From Natrinema salinisoli (lineage in GTDB: Archaea > Halobacteriota > Halobacteria > Halobacteriales > Natrialbaceae), in contig NZ_CP084469.1 in NCBI RefSeq assembly GCF_020405205.1, positions 1,736,001 to 1,800,000 on the forward strand: a stretch of DNA of 64,000 nt, given 5' to 3'. A program made the position numbers and the translations under genes. Below the pieces are notes generated by a model, which made no database searches, was not told the DNA's origin, and saw only the letters and a program-made list of their open reading frames with translations. Positions 25,761 to 33,939 of this stretch are shown piece after piece (position 1 is the stretch's first letter; the number at the start of each line of letters is the position of its first letter).

Positions 25761-26822
25761 CTACAGCGGTTCGTCGCCGTCGATGATGCGCTTCGCTCGC
25801 GCGGCCAGCGCCGGCACGCGGTCTTCCATCTTCGGGTACATCGGGTCGTCGCTGTTGCCCTCGAGGTAGCGCCGGAAGAACATTTCGCCGAGGCCGGCGA
25901 GTTTGTAGACGGCGAGCGCGCGGTAGAACCGCTCGTGTTCGAACTCGTAGCCGGTTCGGTCCTCCCAGCGGTCGACCAGTTCGCGGCGAGTCGGATACCC
26001 CTCTTGTTCCATGAAGCGGGTGACCAGTTCAGGGATCTCCGGATCGGGGTCCTTCGAATCGCGCCAGTAGGAGAGCATCCAGCCCAGGTCCGCACGCGGG
26101 TCGCCGAGGGTGGCCATCTCCCAGTCGAAGACGCCGACGAGTTCCGGCGGCGTCCCGGGACCGAACATGACGTTGTCGAGCTTGTAGTCCCCGTGGACGA
26201 GGGTGTGCGGATGCTCCTCGGGGACGTTGTCTCGAAGCCAGTCGCCGACCTCGTGGAGGTCCGGAATCTCCCGTTCGTCCTCGGTGACCTCGAACGCCCA
26301 CGAGAGCTGTTTCCCCCAGCGGTCGACCTGCCGTTGCGTGTAGCCCGCGGGGCGGCCGAACTCGCCGAGCCCGATCGCCTCGTAGTCGAGATCGTGGATC
26401 TTCGCCAGATTGTCGACGAGTTCCTCGCCGATCCGACGGCGGTGGTCGGGGTCCGCGAACCGCTCGGGTTCGCCCTCTCGCAGGACGTCGCCCTCGAGCT
26501 GGTCCATCACGTAGAAGTCGCTGCCGATGACGTCGTGGTCCTCGCAGGCGAGGATCGGTTTCGGCACCGGGACGTCGGTGTCGGCCACCGCGTTCGTCAC
26601 GCGGTACTCACGGAGGACGTCGTGTGCCGTGTCGGCCGTTTCGCCCGGCGGCGGCCGTCGAATGACGAGTTCGCGGTCGCCCCAGGTGACGAACAGCGTT
26701 TCGTTCGAGTGGCCCTCCTGGTGGCGTTCGATGTCGTAGTCGTCGACGCCGCCGAGGTGGTCTTCCAGATACGCGACCAGTGCGTCCTCGTCGACGAGGC
26801 GCTCGTAGTAGTTCTCGCTCAT
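25761..26822 (-). CDS. Aminoglycoside-phosphotransferase-fold kinase (ACAD10/11-like)
   Basis: A 353-aa APH-fold small-molecule kinase. Visible motifs: ELVIRRPP (nucleotide-binding Lys replaced by the R-R-P-P type seen in this subfamily), catalytic loop LVHGDYKLDNVMF, and metal-binding VFDWEMATLGDP. The subfamily includes the kinase domain of ACAD10/11, which acts with acyl-CoA dehydrogenases on hydroxylated fatty acids (4-hydroxyacyl-CoA phosphorylation). That role fits its position beside beta-oxidation genes. Its ATG overlaps the stop of a 26-codon upstream ORF (ATGA), so translation may be coupled to that leader. Confidence 0.87.
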   Translation of the reverse strand: MSENYYERLVDEDALVAYLEDHLGGVDDYDIERHQEGHSNETLFVTWGDRELVIRRPPPGETADTAHDVLREYRVTNAVADTDVPVPKPILACEDHDVIGSDFYVMDQLEGDVLREGEPERFADPDHRRRIGEELVDNLAKIHDLDYEAIGLGEFGRPAGYTQRQVDRWGKQLSWAFEVTEDEREIPDLHEVGDWLRDNVPEEHPHTLVHGDYKLDNVMFGPGTPPELVGVFDWEMATLGDPRADLGWMLSYWRDSKDPDPEIPELVTRFMEQEGYPTRRELVDRWEDRTGYEFEHERFYRALAVYKLAGLGEMFFRRYLEGNSDDPMYPKMEDRVPALAARAKRIIDGDEPL

Positions 26823-26899
26823 GGGAGGTGGGAAGCGGTAATTCCGGCGTCGAGGGCCGGTACGGTGTCGTCTCTCGTAATTCGGTTCTCGGTGGGCAT
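26819..26899 (-). CDS. Possible 26-aa leader ORF of the phosphotransferase gene
   Basis: Starting MPTENRITRDDTVPALDAG and ending with TGA that shares its bases with the downstream ATG (26819-26822). A TATA-like CTATTTTCGTTAA lies about 27-38 nt before its ATG, so this would be the first codon of a leaderless mRNA. No homology recognised; evidence is purely positional. Confidence 0.35.
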   Translation of the reverse strand: MPTENRITRDDTVPALDAGITASHLP

Positions 26900-27054
26900 T
26901 GTCGTGTGCTACTATCTCTCCCCCTTAACGAAAATAGTTACGCCGCGAACTCTCTTTTACAATGTTTGGGTGTTGCAAGTTATCGAACGTCCCGAACTCG
27001 CCCCGAGGCCCCCTGATACTCGAGCAGTCGAGTTCCCGTCTCGGTTCGGCGTCG

Positions 27055-27777
27055 CTACTCGTCTCGCGTCCCGTCGACGATCTCGAGTACCTCTTCTGGC
27101 GATTCGATCCGATAGGCCACTGCGGGGCCGTCGTCGGCACCGAACGCGACGCCGTGCATCCCCATATCGGCGGCCCCCCTGACGTCGTGATCATAGCGGT
27201 CGCCGATCATCAGGGACCGCTCGGGCGCGACGCCGGCCTTCTCGAGCGCCGTTTCGAACATCGCCGGATCGGGCTTGGTGCGCCCGACTTCCTCGGAGGT
27301 GGTGATCGAGTCGAAGTGCTCGCGGACGCCGAACCCCTCGAGCATCTCCCGGCCCTCCGCGTCGTCGACGTCGCTGATGACGCCGACGTGGAGGTTCCTG
27401 TCGGCGAGGCGTTCGATCGTCTGGGGAGCGCCCGAGATCGGCTCGACCGAGTCGCGGACGATCTCGTCGAATCGGGGTTGCCACTCCTCGCGCGGGATCT
27501 CCTCGCCGACGATCGCTTCGACGCCCAGGTGGTAGCCGTCGCGCGCGGACCGGAACTCGGTACCGTCGCGCTCGCGGAAGTAGTCCCCGACGGTCGTCCG
27601 CCACGTGTCGATGGCCTCCTCGACCGTCATCTCGACGTCGTGGCGCTCGATGAGGTCCGCGACGAACTCGGCGTGTGCTCCCTGCACCGAGTCGAGCGCG
27701 AGGATGACGCCGCCGATGTCCCAGAAGACGGCCTCCCACTCGTCGGGACTGTCGCCGGTCGCCCCGTCGCCGCTCAT
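27055..27777 (-). CDS. HAD-superfamily hydrolase (phosphatase-like)
   Basis: A 240-aa haloacid-dehalogenase-superfamily protein. Motif I is VFWDIGGVILAL (the nucleophile Asp followed by Ile-Gly-Gly in place of D-x-D, as in many class-I HADs of this subgroup). Motif II is around GVISDVDDAEG. Motif III/IV are KPDPAMFETALEKAG and MIGDRYDHDVRGAADMG. Substrate unknown; a 2-phosphoglycolate- or nucleotide-phosphatase-like activity is possible. The ATG at 27777 overlaps the stop of the upstream alpha-hydroxyacid oxidase gene in an ATGA, giving a tight two-gene operon. Confidence 0.87.
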   Translation of the reverse strand: MSGDGATGDSPDEWEAVFWDIGGVILALDSVQGAHAEFVADLIERHDVEMTVEEAIDTWRTTVGDYFRERDGTEFRSARDGYHLGVEAIVGEEIPREEWQPRFDEIVRDSVEPISGAPQTIERLADRNLHVGVISDVDDAEGREMLEGFGVREHFDSITTSEEVGRTKPDPAMFETALEKAGVAPERSLMIGDRYDHDVRGAADMGMHGVAFGADDGPAVAYRIESPEEVLEIVDGTRDE

Positions 27778-28979
27778 CGGTCGGCCCTCCGGATCGTCGA
27801 TCGGTCGACGTCGTCGATGCTCGCACACCCCGAGAGCCCGACCGTCAGATCGAGATCGGCGAGCAGGTTCTCGAGAACGGCGCTGACGCCGTCTTCGCCG
27901 CCGATGCCGAGGCCGTACGCGTAGGGGCGACCCAGCAGAACGGCGTCAGCACCGAGCGCGACCGCCCGGACGACGTCGCTCCCTCGCCGGATGCCGCTGT
28001 CGAAGAGGACGGGAACGTCGTGGTCGGCGTCGGTCGCGTCGTCGACCGCGTCGACGACCTCGGGCAGCGCGTCCAGCGCTGGAATGGCACCGTCGACCTG
28101 TCGGCCGCCGTGGTTCGAGACGACCATGCCGTCGACGCCGCGCTCGACCGCCTCGCGGGCGTCGTCTGGATGGAGCACGCCTTTGATGACGACCGGGAGG
28201 TCGGTCTGGTCCCGGAGCCACTCGAGGTCGTCCCAGGTCAGCGAGGCGTCGCCGAAACACGCCTGCCAGGACGCAATCGCATCCTCCTGATTCTCCCACG
28301 GGTCGGCTCCGTCGAGCCGCTCGCGGAAGGCCGGATCCTCGAAGTAGTTCTTCACGCCCTGAGCCTCGAGGAAGGGCAGGTAGCCGAGTTCGATGTCGCG
28401 CTCGCGCCACCCCATTTTGGGCGTGTCGAGCGTGACGACGACGGCCTCGTAGCCCGCATCCTCGGCGCGCTCGAGGAAGCTCGCTGCGACCGACCGATCG
28501 GAACTCCAGTAGAGCTGGAACCAGCCGGGGCTGTCGCCGAGTTCGTCGCTGACCTCCTCGATCGAGTACGAGGAAACGGAGCTACAGATCATGGGGACGT
28601 CGAGGTCGCGCGCCGCGCGGGCGACGGCCAGTTCGGCCTCCTCGTGGAGGATCGACTGGACGCCGACGGGCGCGAGCAGGACGGGGGACGGGTACTCCCG
28701 GTCGAAGAGTTCGACCGAGAGATCGCGGTCGGAGACGTCCCGCATGATCCGGGGAACGATCTGCCACCGATCGAACGCGCGGTCGTTCGACTCGACCGTC
28801 GATTCCGAGCCCGCACCGCCCGCGACGTACGCGAACGCCTCGTCGCTCAGTTCCTCGCGGGCGCGTTCTTCGAGGTCCTCGTAGGAGACGGGAAACTCGG
28901 GAGGTTCGTCCTCGAGCATCCCGCTGAGATAGACCTCGGCCTGTCGATCCGGTCCGTAGTCGGGGGTGTCCGGTGTCAT
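27774..28979 (-). CDS. FMN-dependent alpha-hydroxyacid oxidizing enzyme (lactate oxidase/monooxygenase-like)
   Basis: A 401-aa TIM-barrel FMN enzyme. The family signature with catalytic His is VSNHGGRQVDGAIPALDALP, preceded by the FMN-contacting Lys in VVIKGVLHPDDA and followed by DSGIRRGSDVVRA and LGRPYAYGL. These enzymes oxidise 2-hydroxy acids (lactate, glycolate, 2-hydroxyacyl acids) to 2-oxo acids. The ATG at 28979 (MTPDTPDYG) is chosen; an upstream in-frame GTG would add a His-rich, non-conserved stretch. Divergent from the SDR gene at 29159 over an AT-rich promoter region. Confidence 0.9.
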   Translation of the reverse strand: MTPDTPDYGPDRQAEVYLSGMLEDEPPEFPVSYEDLEERAREELSDEAFAYVAGGAGSESTVESNDRAFDRWQIVPRIMRDVSDRDLSVELFDREYPSPVLLAPVGVQSILHEEAELAVARAARDLDVPMICSSVSSYSIEEVSDELGDSPGWFQLYWSSDRSVAASFLERAEDAGYEAVVVTLDTPKMGWRERDIELGYLPFLEAQGVKNYFEDPAFRERLDGADPWENQEDAIASWQACFGDASLTWDDLEWLRDQTDLPVVIKGVLHPDDAREAVERGVDGMVVSNHGGRQVDGAIPALDALPEVVDAVDDATDADHDVPVLFDSGIRRGSDVVRAVALGADAVLLGRPYAYGLGIGGEDGVSAVLENLLADLDLTVGLSGCASIDDVDRSTIRRADR

Positions 28980-29070
28980 GAGTGGTGTGTCGATAACGGC
29001 GGAGCCGCTGCCGTCGTGTGAATGTCTGTGACAGGGATTGCCGTTCACTTAACGGTACGGTATCCATCCC

Positions 29071-29080
29071 CATATTTATT
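29071..29080 (+). promoter_or_regulatory. TATA box upstream of the SDR gene
   Basis: CATATTTATT, centred about 39 nt before the first short ORF (29115) and 83 nt before the SDR start codon. Predicted transcript start near 29103. Confidence 0.45.
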
Positions 29081-29114
29081 AACAGTTGCTGCAAATGGTC
29101 GAGTGGATCTAACA

Positions 29115-29162
29115 ATGGTAACAGAACAACGTGGCGTTGCAGTGGCGAGTGATCGCACGTGA
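29115..29162 (+). CDS. Possible 15-aa leader ORF of the SDR gene
   Basis: Encodes MVTEQRGVAVASDRT and stops at a TGA that overlaps the SDR GTG start (GTGA, 29159-29162). It begins about 10 nt after the predicted transcription start. Same arrangement as at 26819-26899 upstream of the phosphotransferase gene. Confidence 0.35.
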   Translation: MVTEQRGVAVASDRT

Positions 29163-29935
29163 GTACCGACCAGTTCAGCGTCGACGGTGAGACAGCCATC
29201 GTTACGGGCTCCTCGAGCGGAATCGGGAAGTCGATCGCGGAGCGCTTCGCGGAGGACGGCGTCGACGTGGTCGTCTGCTCGCGCGAGCAGGACAACGTCG
29301 ATCCGGTCGCCGAAGCGATCAACGAGAGCGATAGTCCCGGACGAGCGCTGGCGGTCGAGTGTGACGTCACCGATCGCGACGCCGTCGACGCGCTCGTCGA
29401 GGCGACCGTCGAGGAGTTCGGCGGGCTCGACGTGCTGGTGAACAACGCCGGCGCGTCCTTCATGGCCGATTTCGACGATATCTCGCCGAACGGCTGGAAG
29501 ACCATCATCGATATCAACATCAACGGGACCTATCACTGCACCCACGCCGCCGCAGAGTACCTGAAAGACGGCGGCGGCTCGGTGATCAACCTCGCCAGCG
29601 TCGCGGGCCAGCGCGGGTCGCCGCTGATGAGCCCCTACGGTGCGGCCAAGGCTGCGGTGATCAACCTGACGACGACGCTCTCCTACGAGTGGGCCCACGA
29701 CGACGTCCGGGTCAACTGCATCGCGCCGGGCTTCGTCGCGACGCCGGGCGTCGAGAGTCAGATGGGCGTGTCGGCCGACAACATCGATCGCGACGACGTC
29801 GCCCGCCGGATCGGCACCGTCGAGGAGATCGCCGACGTGACCCAATTCCTCGCCAGCCCCGCCTCCTCGTACCTGGTCGGTGAGACCATCACGGCGCAGG
29901 GCGTCCCGCAGATCGACGAAGAACACGAGGTCTGA
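29159..29935 (+). CDS. Short-chain dehydrogenase/reductase (SDR)
   Basis: A 258-aa classical SDR. Cofactor motif TGSSSGIGKSIAERF (residues 17-31), NNAGASF, catalytic Ser in INLASVAGQRG, and Y-x3-K in SPYGAAKAAV. The sequence after the substrate loop (VRVNCIAPGFVATPGVE) is typical of 3-oxoacyl/alcohol-type SDRs. An Arg/acidic pattern after the second beta strand (CSREQDNV) suggests NADP or NAD choice cannot be settled by eye. GTG start at 29159, overlapping a possible leader ORF; there is no ATG near the fold start. Ends 195 bp before the convergent AhpD-like gene. Confidence 0.9.
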   Translation: MSTDQFSVDGETAIVTGSSSGIGKSIAERFAEDGVDVVVCSREQDNVDPVAEAINESDSPGRALAVECDVTDRDAVDALVEATVEEFGGLDVLVNNAGASFMADFDDISPNGWKTIIDININGTYHCTHAAAEYLKDGGGSVINLASVAGQRGSPLMSPYGAAKAAVINLTTTLSYEWAHDDVRVNCIAPGFVATPGVESQMGVSADNIDRDDVARRIGTVEEIADVTQFLASPASSYLVGETITAQGVPQIDEEHEV

Positions 29936-30107
29936 GCGCGGTTCCTGCGGTCGGCTCGACCGCGACGTTCGGGGCCCTCGATCACCGTCCGCGGTTTCGA
30001 GTCCCCGTTACGCGCCTTCTCGGACGGGAATTTGCGGTGTGTTCGCGTGCGGTCGACGTGGCCTACGTATGGATGGTGGCACCCCCAGGGCGCCGTCAAA
30101 AGAAATA

Positions 30108-30129
30108 GGACGACCGGGTGCCCGGTCAT
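30108..30129 (-). terminator. Hairpin downstream of the AhpD-like gene
   Basis: The near-perfect palindrome GACCGGGTGCCCGGTC (30112-30127) immediately follows the stop codon and, on the minus strand, is followed by a T-rich tract (CCTATTTCTTTT). A likely 3' end for the leftward gene. Confidence 0.5.
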
Positions 30130-30534
30130 TCAGTCGTCGTCCGACGGCGCCGCTTGCTGATTTCTGACGTGGTCGACGATGTCCGCGGTCTCGGCGGCGA
30201 ACTCGTCGTGATCGATCTCGGCTCCGTGGAGCACCGTCGAGAAGTATCGCACGCCGCTCGCGATGCCGACCGCCTCCGATAGCTGCTCGTCCGTCGCCTC
30301 CTCGAGTTCCGCTTCCGCCTTGTGGAAGCGGACGCAGTACGGACACTGGAGCGCCGCCGCCGCTCCGAGGCCGATGAGCGCCTTCTCGCGCTGCTCGAGT
30401 TCGGTCTCGCCTAACTCGAGATCGCGGATGATCCGCCAGCTGTGGTCCGCGGCCGGCTCCGGGAGCGCGTCGATCCAGCTCGGAACCAGTCCGAGATACT
30501 CCTCCATCTCCGCTTTCGTATCAGTCGATACCAT
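30130..30534 (-). CDS. Carboxymuconolactone decarboxylase/AhpD-like protein
   Basis: A 134-aa all-helical AhpD-fold protein. It carries a CxxC redox motif in LQCPYCVRFHKAE (C-P-Y-C followed by the conserved His three residues on), the AhpD-type peroxidase/disulfide centre. Family members reduce hydroperoxides or act as gamma-carboxymuconolactone decarboxylases; the CxxCxxxH form favours a redox role. The ATG at 30534 (MVSTDTK) is preferred; the in-frame start at 30618 adds a Pro/Arg-rich stretch with no conservation. Convergent with the SDR and divergent from the LLM oxidoreductase. Confidence 0.85.
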   Translation of the reverse strand: MVSTDTKAEMEEYLGLVPSWIDALPEPAADHSWRIIRDLELGETELEQREKALIGLGAAAALQCPYCVRFHKAEAELEEATDEQLSEAVGIASGVRYFSTVLHGAEIDHDEFAAETADIVDHVRNQQAAPSDDD

Positions 30535-30827
30535 TTTGATCCCCCTGTGGATCCCCCGTTCGGTGTTCGGCACAGTTGCGACTGCCGAGAGACCGATGGG
30601 AAACCCACGTTCCCTCACGCCGCAGGCATAAATGAAACTATCACACTGGTATCTGATACCACGGTTCGGATATTTACTGTCGTCTTCGATACCGGGCGTG
30701 AAGGTTCGACGGGCAGTGACCCTTCGACGGCGCGAATCCGTCCGTAGTCAGGGTCGAGCATAAACGGTCCACCTCGCGCCACCGGTTCCCATACACCCAA
30801 AAGGCCCCGCTTCGTCTGTGTCTGACG
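30535..30827. other. Divergent promoter region with a small palindrome
   Basis: 293 bp between the leftward AhpD-like and rightward LLM genes. It holds the 13-bp palindrome GGTATCTGATACC (30648-30660), an AT-rich CATAAATGAAAC block just left of it and GGATATTTACTG just right of it (about 30668). The palindrome therefore lies between two candidate TATA boxes of opposite orientation and could be an operator for both genes. Confidence 0.45.
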
Positions 30828-31829
30828 ATGACTGACAGAGATGTCCACCTTCCCGTCGCCGCACAGCCGACGATCGACTCGATCGTCGACTACGCACAGA
30901 CCGCCGAGGACGGCGGCTACGACTGCGCCTGGCTCCCCGAAACCTGGGGCCGGGACGGCGTCACCGTGCTGACCGCGATGGCCGAACGAACCGAGACGAT
31001 CGACGTCGGCTCGAGTATTCTCAACACCTACTCGCGGACGCCGGCCGTGCTGGGCCAGACGGCGGCGACCCTCCAGGAGCTCTCCGACGGCCGGTTCCGG
31101 CTCGGACTCGGTCCGAGCGGTCCGGTCGTGATCGAGAACTGGCACGGCGTCGAGTACGGCAACCCGCTCAAGCGAACCCGGGAGACGGTCGAAATCGTCC
31201 GGCAGGTGCTATCGGGGGAGACCGTCGACTACGACGGCGACGACTTCGAACTGTCGGGCTTCCGGCTGCGCTGTGACCCGCCGGAGACGCCGCCGCCGAT
31301 CGAAGTCACCGGCATGGGTCCGAAGGCGGTCGAACTCGCGGGCCGCTTCGCCGACGGCTGGCACGGCATCATGCTCACGCCCGACGGGATGGACGAGCGC
31401 ATCGAAGACATCGAACGCGGTGCCGAACTCGGCGACCGCGACCCCGACAAAATACAGGTCACGACCGGCGTCACCTGCTGCGTGCTCGACGATCCCGAGG
31501 AAGCCCGCCGACTCACCCGCCAACACATCGGCTTCTACATCGGCGGCATGGGAACGTTCTACCGCGATGCCCTCGAGCGACAGGGGTACGACGAGGCCAC
31601 CGAGATCTACGATTCCTGGCAGGACGGCGACCGCGAGCACGCCCTCGAGCTGGTCGAGGAAAACATCCTCGACGACCTCTGTGCAGTGGGTGACGCCGAA
31701 ACGGCTCGCGAGCAACTCGAGCGCTACGAAGCCGTCGAGGACCTCGACGCCATCGCGGTCAGCTTCCCGCGCGGTGCCAGCGAGGAGCAGGTCCGACAGA
31801 CGATGGACGCGGTCGCGCCCGACGCCTGA
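30828..31829 (+). CDS. LLM-class (luciferase-like) F420-dependent oxidoreductase
   Basis: A 333-aa TIM-barrel luciferase-like monooxygenase/F420-dependent reductase. Typical pieces: DYAQTAEDGGYDCAWLPETWGRD, quoted here as GGYDCAWLPETW; VGSSILNTYSRTPAVLGQTA; LGLGPSGPVVIENWHG; and VTGMGPKAVELAGRFADGW. Haloarchaea use F420 widely, and the H. salinarum/Natrialbales relatives belong to a TIGR04024-like subfamily (from memory). Substrate unknown, perhaps a methylenetetrahydromethanopterin-like or secondary-alcohol step. Single gene with its own promoter region. Confidence 0.87.
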   Translation: MTDRDVHLPVAAQPTIDSIVDYAQTAEDGGYDCAWLPETWGRDGVTVLTAMAERTETIDVGSSILNTYSRTPAVLGQTAATLQELSDGRFRLGLGPSGPVVIENWHGVEYGNPLKRTRETVEIVRQVLSGETVDYDGDDFELSGFRLRCDPPETPPPIEVTGMGPKAVELAGRFADGWHGIMLTPDGMDERIEDIERGAELGDRDPDKIQVTTGVTCCVLDDPEEARRLTRQHIGFYIGGMGTFYRDALERQGYDEATEIYDSWQDGDREHALELVEENILDDLCAVGDAETAREQLERYEAVEDLDAIAVSFPRGASEEQVRQTMDAVAPDA

Positions 31830-32025
31830 CGGGATCTCGAGCGAGTCGTTTTCTGTCGGTGACGAGCGGTTCGGGTTCGGGTAGCGGAACCAACCCCACC
31901 AAACCACGTTCGGGAGGGAATGGAAGGGGCGACGCCGCTCACGGTGCGAGGCGACGTAAGCACGATTTCCTCCGAAGAATGAATCCTTCGACAGCTACAA
32001 ACCGTCCATCCACCCAGTTCGTGGT

Positions 32026-33045
32026 ATGCCCGGCAAGGTGAGTCCCGACGATCTCCTCGCGTTCGTCTTCGAGCGGACGGGGGCGGCCGCGACGGACGAG
32101 ACGATAGTACAGGGCCCCGCGGACGGCGAGGATGCCGCGGCGATCGACTGGCCCGACGGCGACGGGACGCTCGTAGTGAGCTCCGACCCCATCTCGCTGG
32201 CGGCCTCGCAGGTCGGCGAACTCGGCGTGTACGTCGCGTCGAACGACGTCGCCGTCTCGGGCGCGGACCCGCGCTGGCTGACGGCCGTCGTCTTGCTCCC
32301 CGGCGACGCAGACGGCGACGACACCGCCGACGGGTCGCTCATCGAGGAGATTTCCCACGACCTCGACGCGGCAGCCCGCGAGATCGGCGCGTCGATCGTC
32401 GGCGGCCACTCCGAGTACGTGGATCAACTCGAGCGCCCGATCCTCTCCCTGACAGCGATGGGCGCGACCGACCGGTTCGTCCCGACCGGCGGCGCGGAAC
32501 CCGGCGATGCAGTGGTCCTCACCAAAGCGGCTGGGATCGAGGGAACGGCCATCCTCGCTGCCGACTTTGGCGACGAGCTCGATATCGACCCCGACGTTCG
32601 CGAACGCGCCGAGGGGTTCCTCGACGAGATCAGCGTCGTCCCGGACGCCCGGATCGTCCGCGAGTACGCGACGGCGATGCACGACCCGACGGAGGGCGGC
32701 GTCGCGGCCGGGTTGCTCGAGGTCGCGCGCGCATCCGGCGTCCGACTCGAGGTGGAGCGCGACGCCGTCCCCATCCGCGAGGAGACCGCGACGCTGTGTG
32801 AGGCCGTCGGCGTCGATCCGCTGCGGATCTTCGGCTCCGGGGCGTTACTCGCGACCGTTCTCGACGAGGAGGTCGAGGAGTGTCTCGCCGCGCTCGAGGA
32901 CGCCGGTCTGGAAGGTACCGAAATCGGGACTGTACGTGCCCTCGATGGCGATGCACCCGAACTGGTTCTCGACGGTGAGTCGATCACCGAGCCGATCGAG
33001 GACGACCTCTATCCGCTCTGGGCGCAGGCCGACAGCGACGAGTGA
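32026..33045 (+). CDS. PurM/HypE-like (AIR synthase-related) ATP-binding protein
   Basis: A 339-aa two-domain protein of the PurM/SelD/ThiL/HypE superfamily. The N-terminal domain has GPADGEDAAAIDWPDG and SSDPISLAASQVGELGVYVASNDVAVSGADPRWL (in parts), where the Asp residues bind Mg-ATP. The C-terminal domain has MHDPTEGGVAAGLLEVA, the hallmark of HypE/AIR-synthase-related proteins. In HypE the C-terminal Cys is essential for hydrogenase maturation; here the protein ends in an acidic tail without Cys, so it is not a functional HypE. Exact substrate unknown. Single gene, 196 bp after the LLM oxidoreductase. Confidence 0.82.
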   Translation: MPGKVSPDDLLAFVFERTGAAATDETIVQGPADGEDAAAIDWPDGDGTLVVSSDPISLAASQVGELGVYVASNDVAVSGADPRWLTAVVLLPGDADGDDTADGSLIEEISHDLDAAAREIGASIVGGHSEYVDQLERPILSLTAMGATDRFVPTGGAEPGDAVVLTKAAGIEGTAILAADFGDELDIDPDVRERAEGFLDEISVVPDARIVREYATAMHDPTEGGVAAGLLEVARASGVRLEVERDAVPIREETATLCEAVGVDPLRIFGSGALLATVLDEEVEECLAALEDAGLEGTEIGTVRALDGDAPELVLDGESITEPIEDDLYPLWAQADSDE

Positions 33046-33180
33046 CCGGCGTCGATGGCCGTAATACCGTCCGCTCGATCACTGTCGACCGACTTTATTG
33101 ACGGGCATTCGAGATGGTTTTTTGGGGAACGATTTTGAGAAACCGGTTCACATGAACAGGACGGTCACACGGATCCTCCA

Positions 33181-33894
33181 ATGACAGATACGCAACGCGG
33201 CGAGCGAGCGTCTCCGGTACGAGAGATCGAGTTCGAGATCGACGAATCGGCGTATCCGTTCGTCTCCGCGTCGAACCGACTCGACTGCCGGATCGAGCTC
33301 GCGGAGATGCTTCCGCGCGGTGACGGAGAGTACGCCGAGTTTTTCACGGTCACCGACGGTGAGCCAGCGCAGGTCGACGACCTGGCCCGAGCCCACGAGA
33401 GCGTCGACACTCGGCTTCTCAGCGGGGGCGAAAACAGTGCCCTCTTCGAATTTCACGTTTCCGACGAGTGCCCCGCAGTAACCCTCGCCGAACTCGGGGC
33501 GCTTCCGCAGGTCGTTCGGGCCGAGGGCGGAACCGGCCGCATCGTTGCCGAAGTTCCGCCTCAGTACGATGCCGTCGCGATCACCGACTCGTTTCTCGAC
33601 CGCGTTCCGGAAGCGGAATTCAGCGCGAAGCGCGAGACGGACTCGCTCACGACGCCGTTCAGTCGAACCGGATTTCGGCGGGAATTGCGCTCGAGACTGA
33701 CGGAGCGACAACGCGAAGTGCTCGAGGCAGCGTTCGAGGCCGGCTACTACGAGTGGCCCCGCGAGTGTTCGGGCGAGGCGGTCGCGGCCGAACTCGGAAT
33801 CAGCTCGCCCACGTTTTCGGAACACATTCACGCCGCCGAGCGCAAACTCCTCACGATGGTGTTCGAGGAATCGCGGAACCGAAACGGGACGTGA
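33181..33894 (+). CDS. Bat-type HTH transcriptional regulator
   Basis: A 237-aa regulator. Residues 14-170 form a bat-like sensor domain (beginning FEIDESAYPF; includes FFTVTDGEPAQ and LLSGGENSALFEFHVSD). The HTH_10 domain is near 185-235: LTERQREVLEAAFEAGYYEWP, GEAVAAELGISSPTFSEHI and AERKLLTMVF, quoted in parts. It is convergent with the HalOD1 gene to its right. Stimulus unknown. Confidence 0.85.
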   Translation: MTDTQRGERASPVREIEFEIDESAYPFVSASNRLDCRIELAEMLPRGDGEYAEFFTVTDGEPAQVDDLARAHESVDTRLLSGGENSALFEFHVSDECPAVTLAELGALPQVVRAEGGTGRIVAEVPPQYDAVAITDSFLDRVPEAEFSAKRETDSLTTPFSRTGFRRELRSRLTERQREVLEAAFEAGYYEWPRECSGEAVAAELGISSPTFSEHIHAAERKLLTMVFEESRNRNGT

Positions 33895-33939
33895 CGAAGC
33901 GCTGGAAACCAGCGATTCGGCGGCCGTGAGAGTCCGGGT

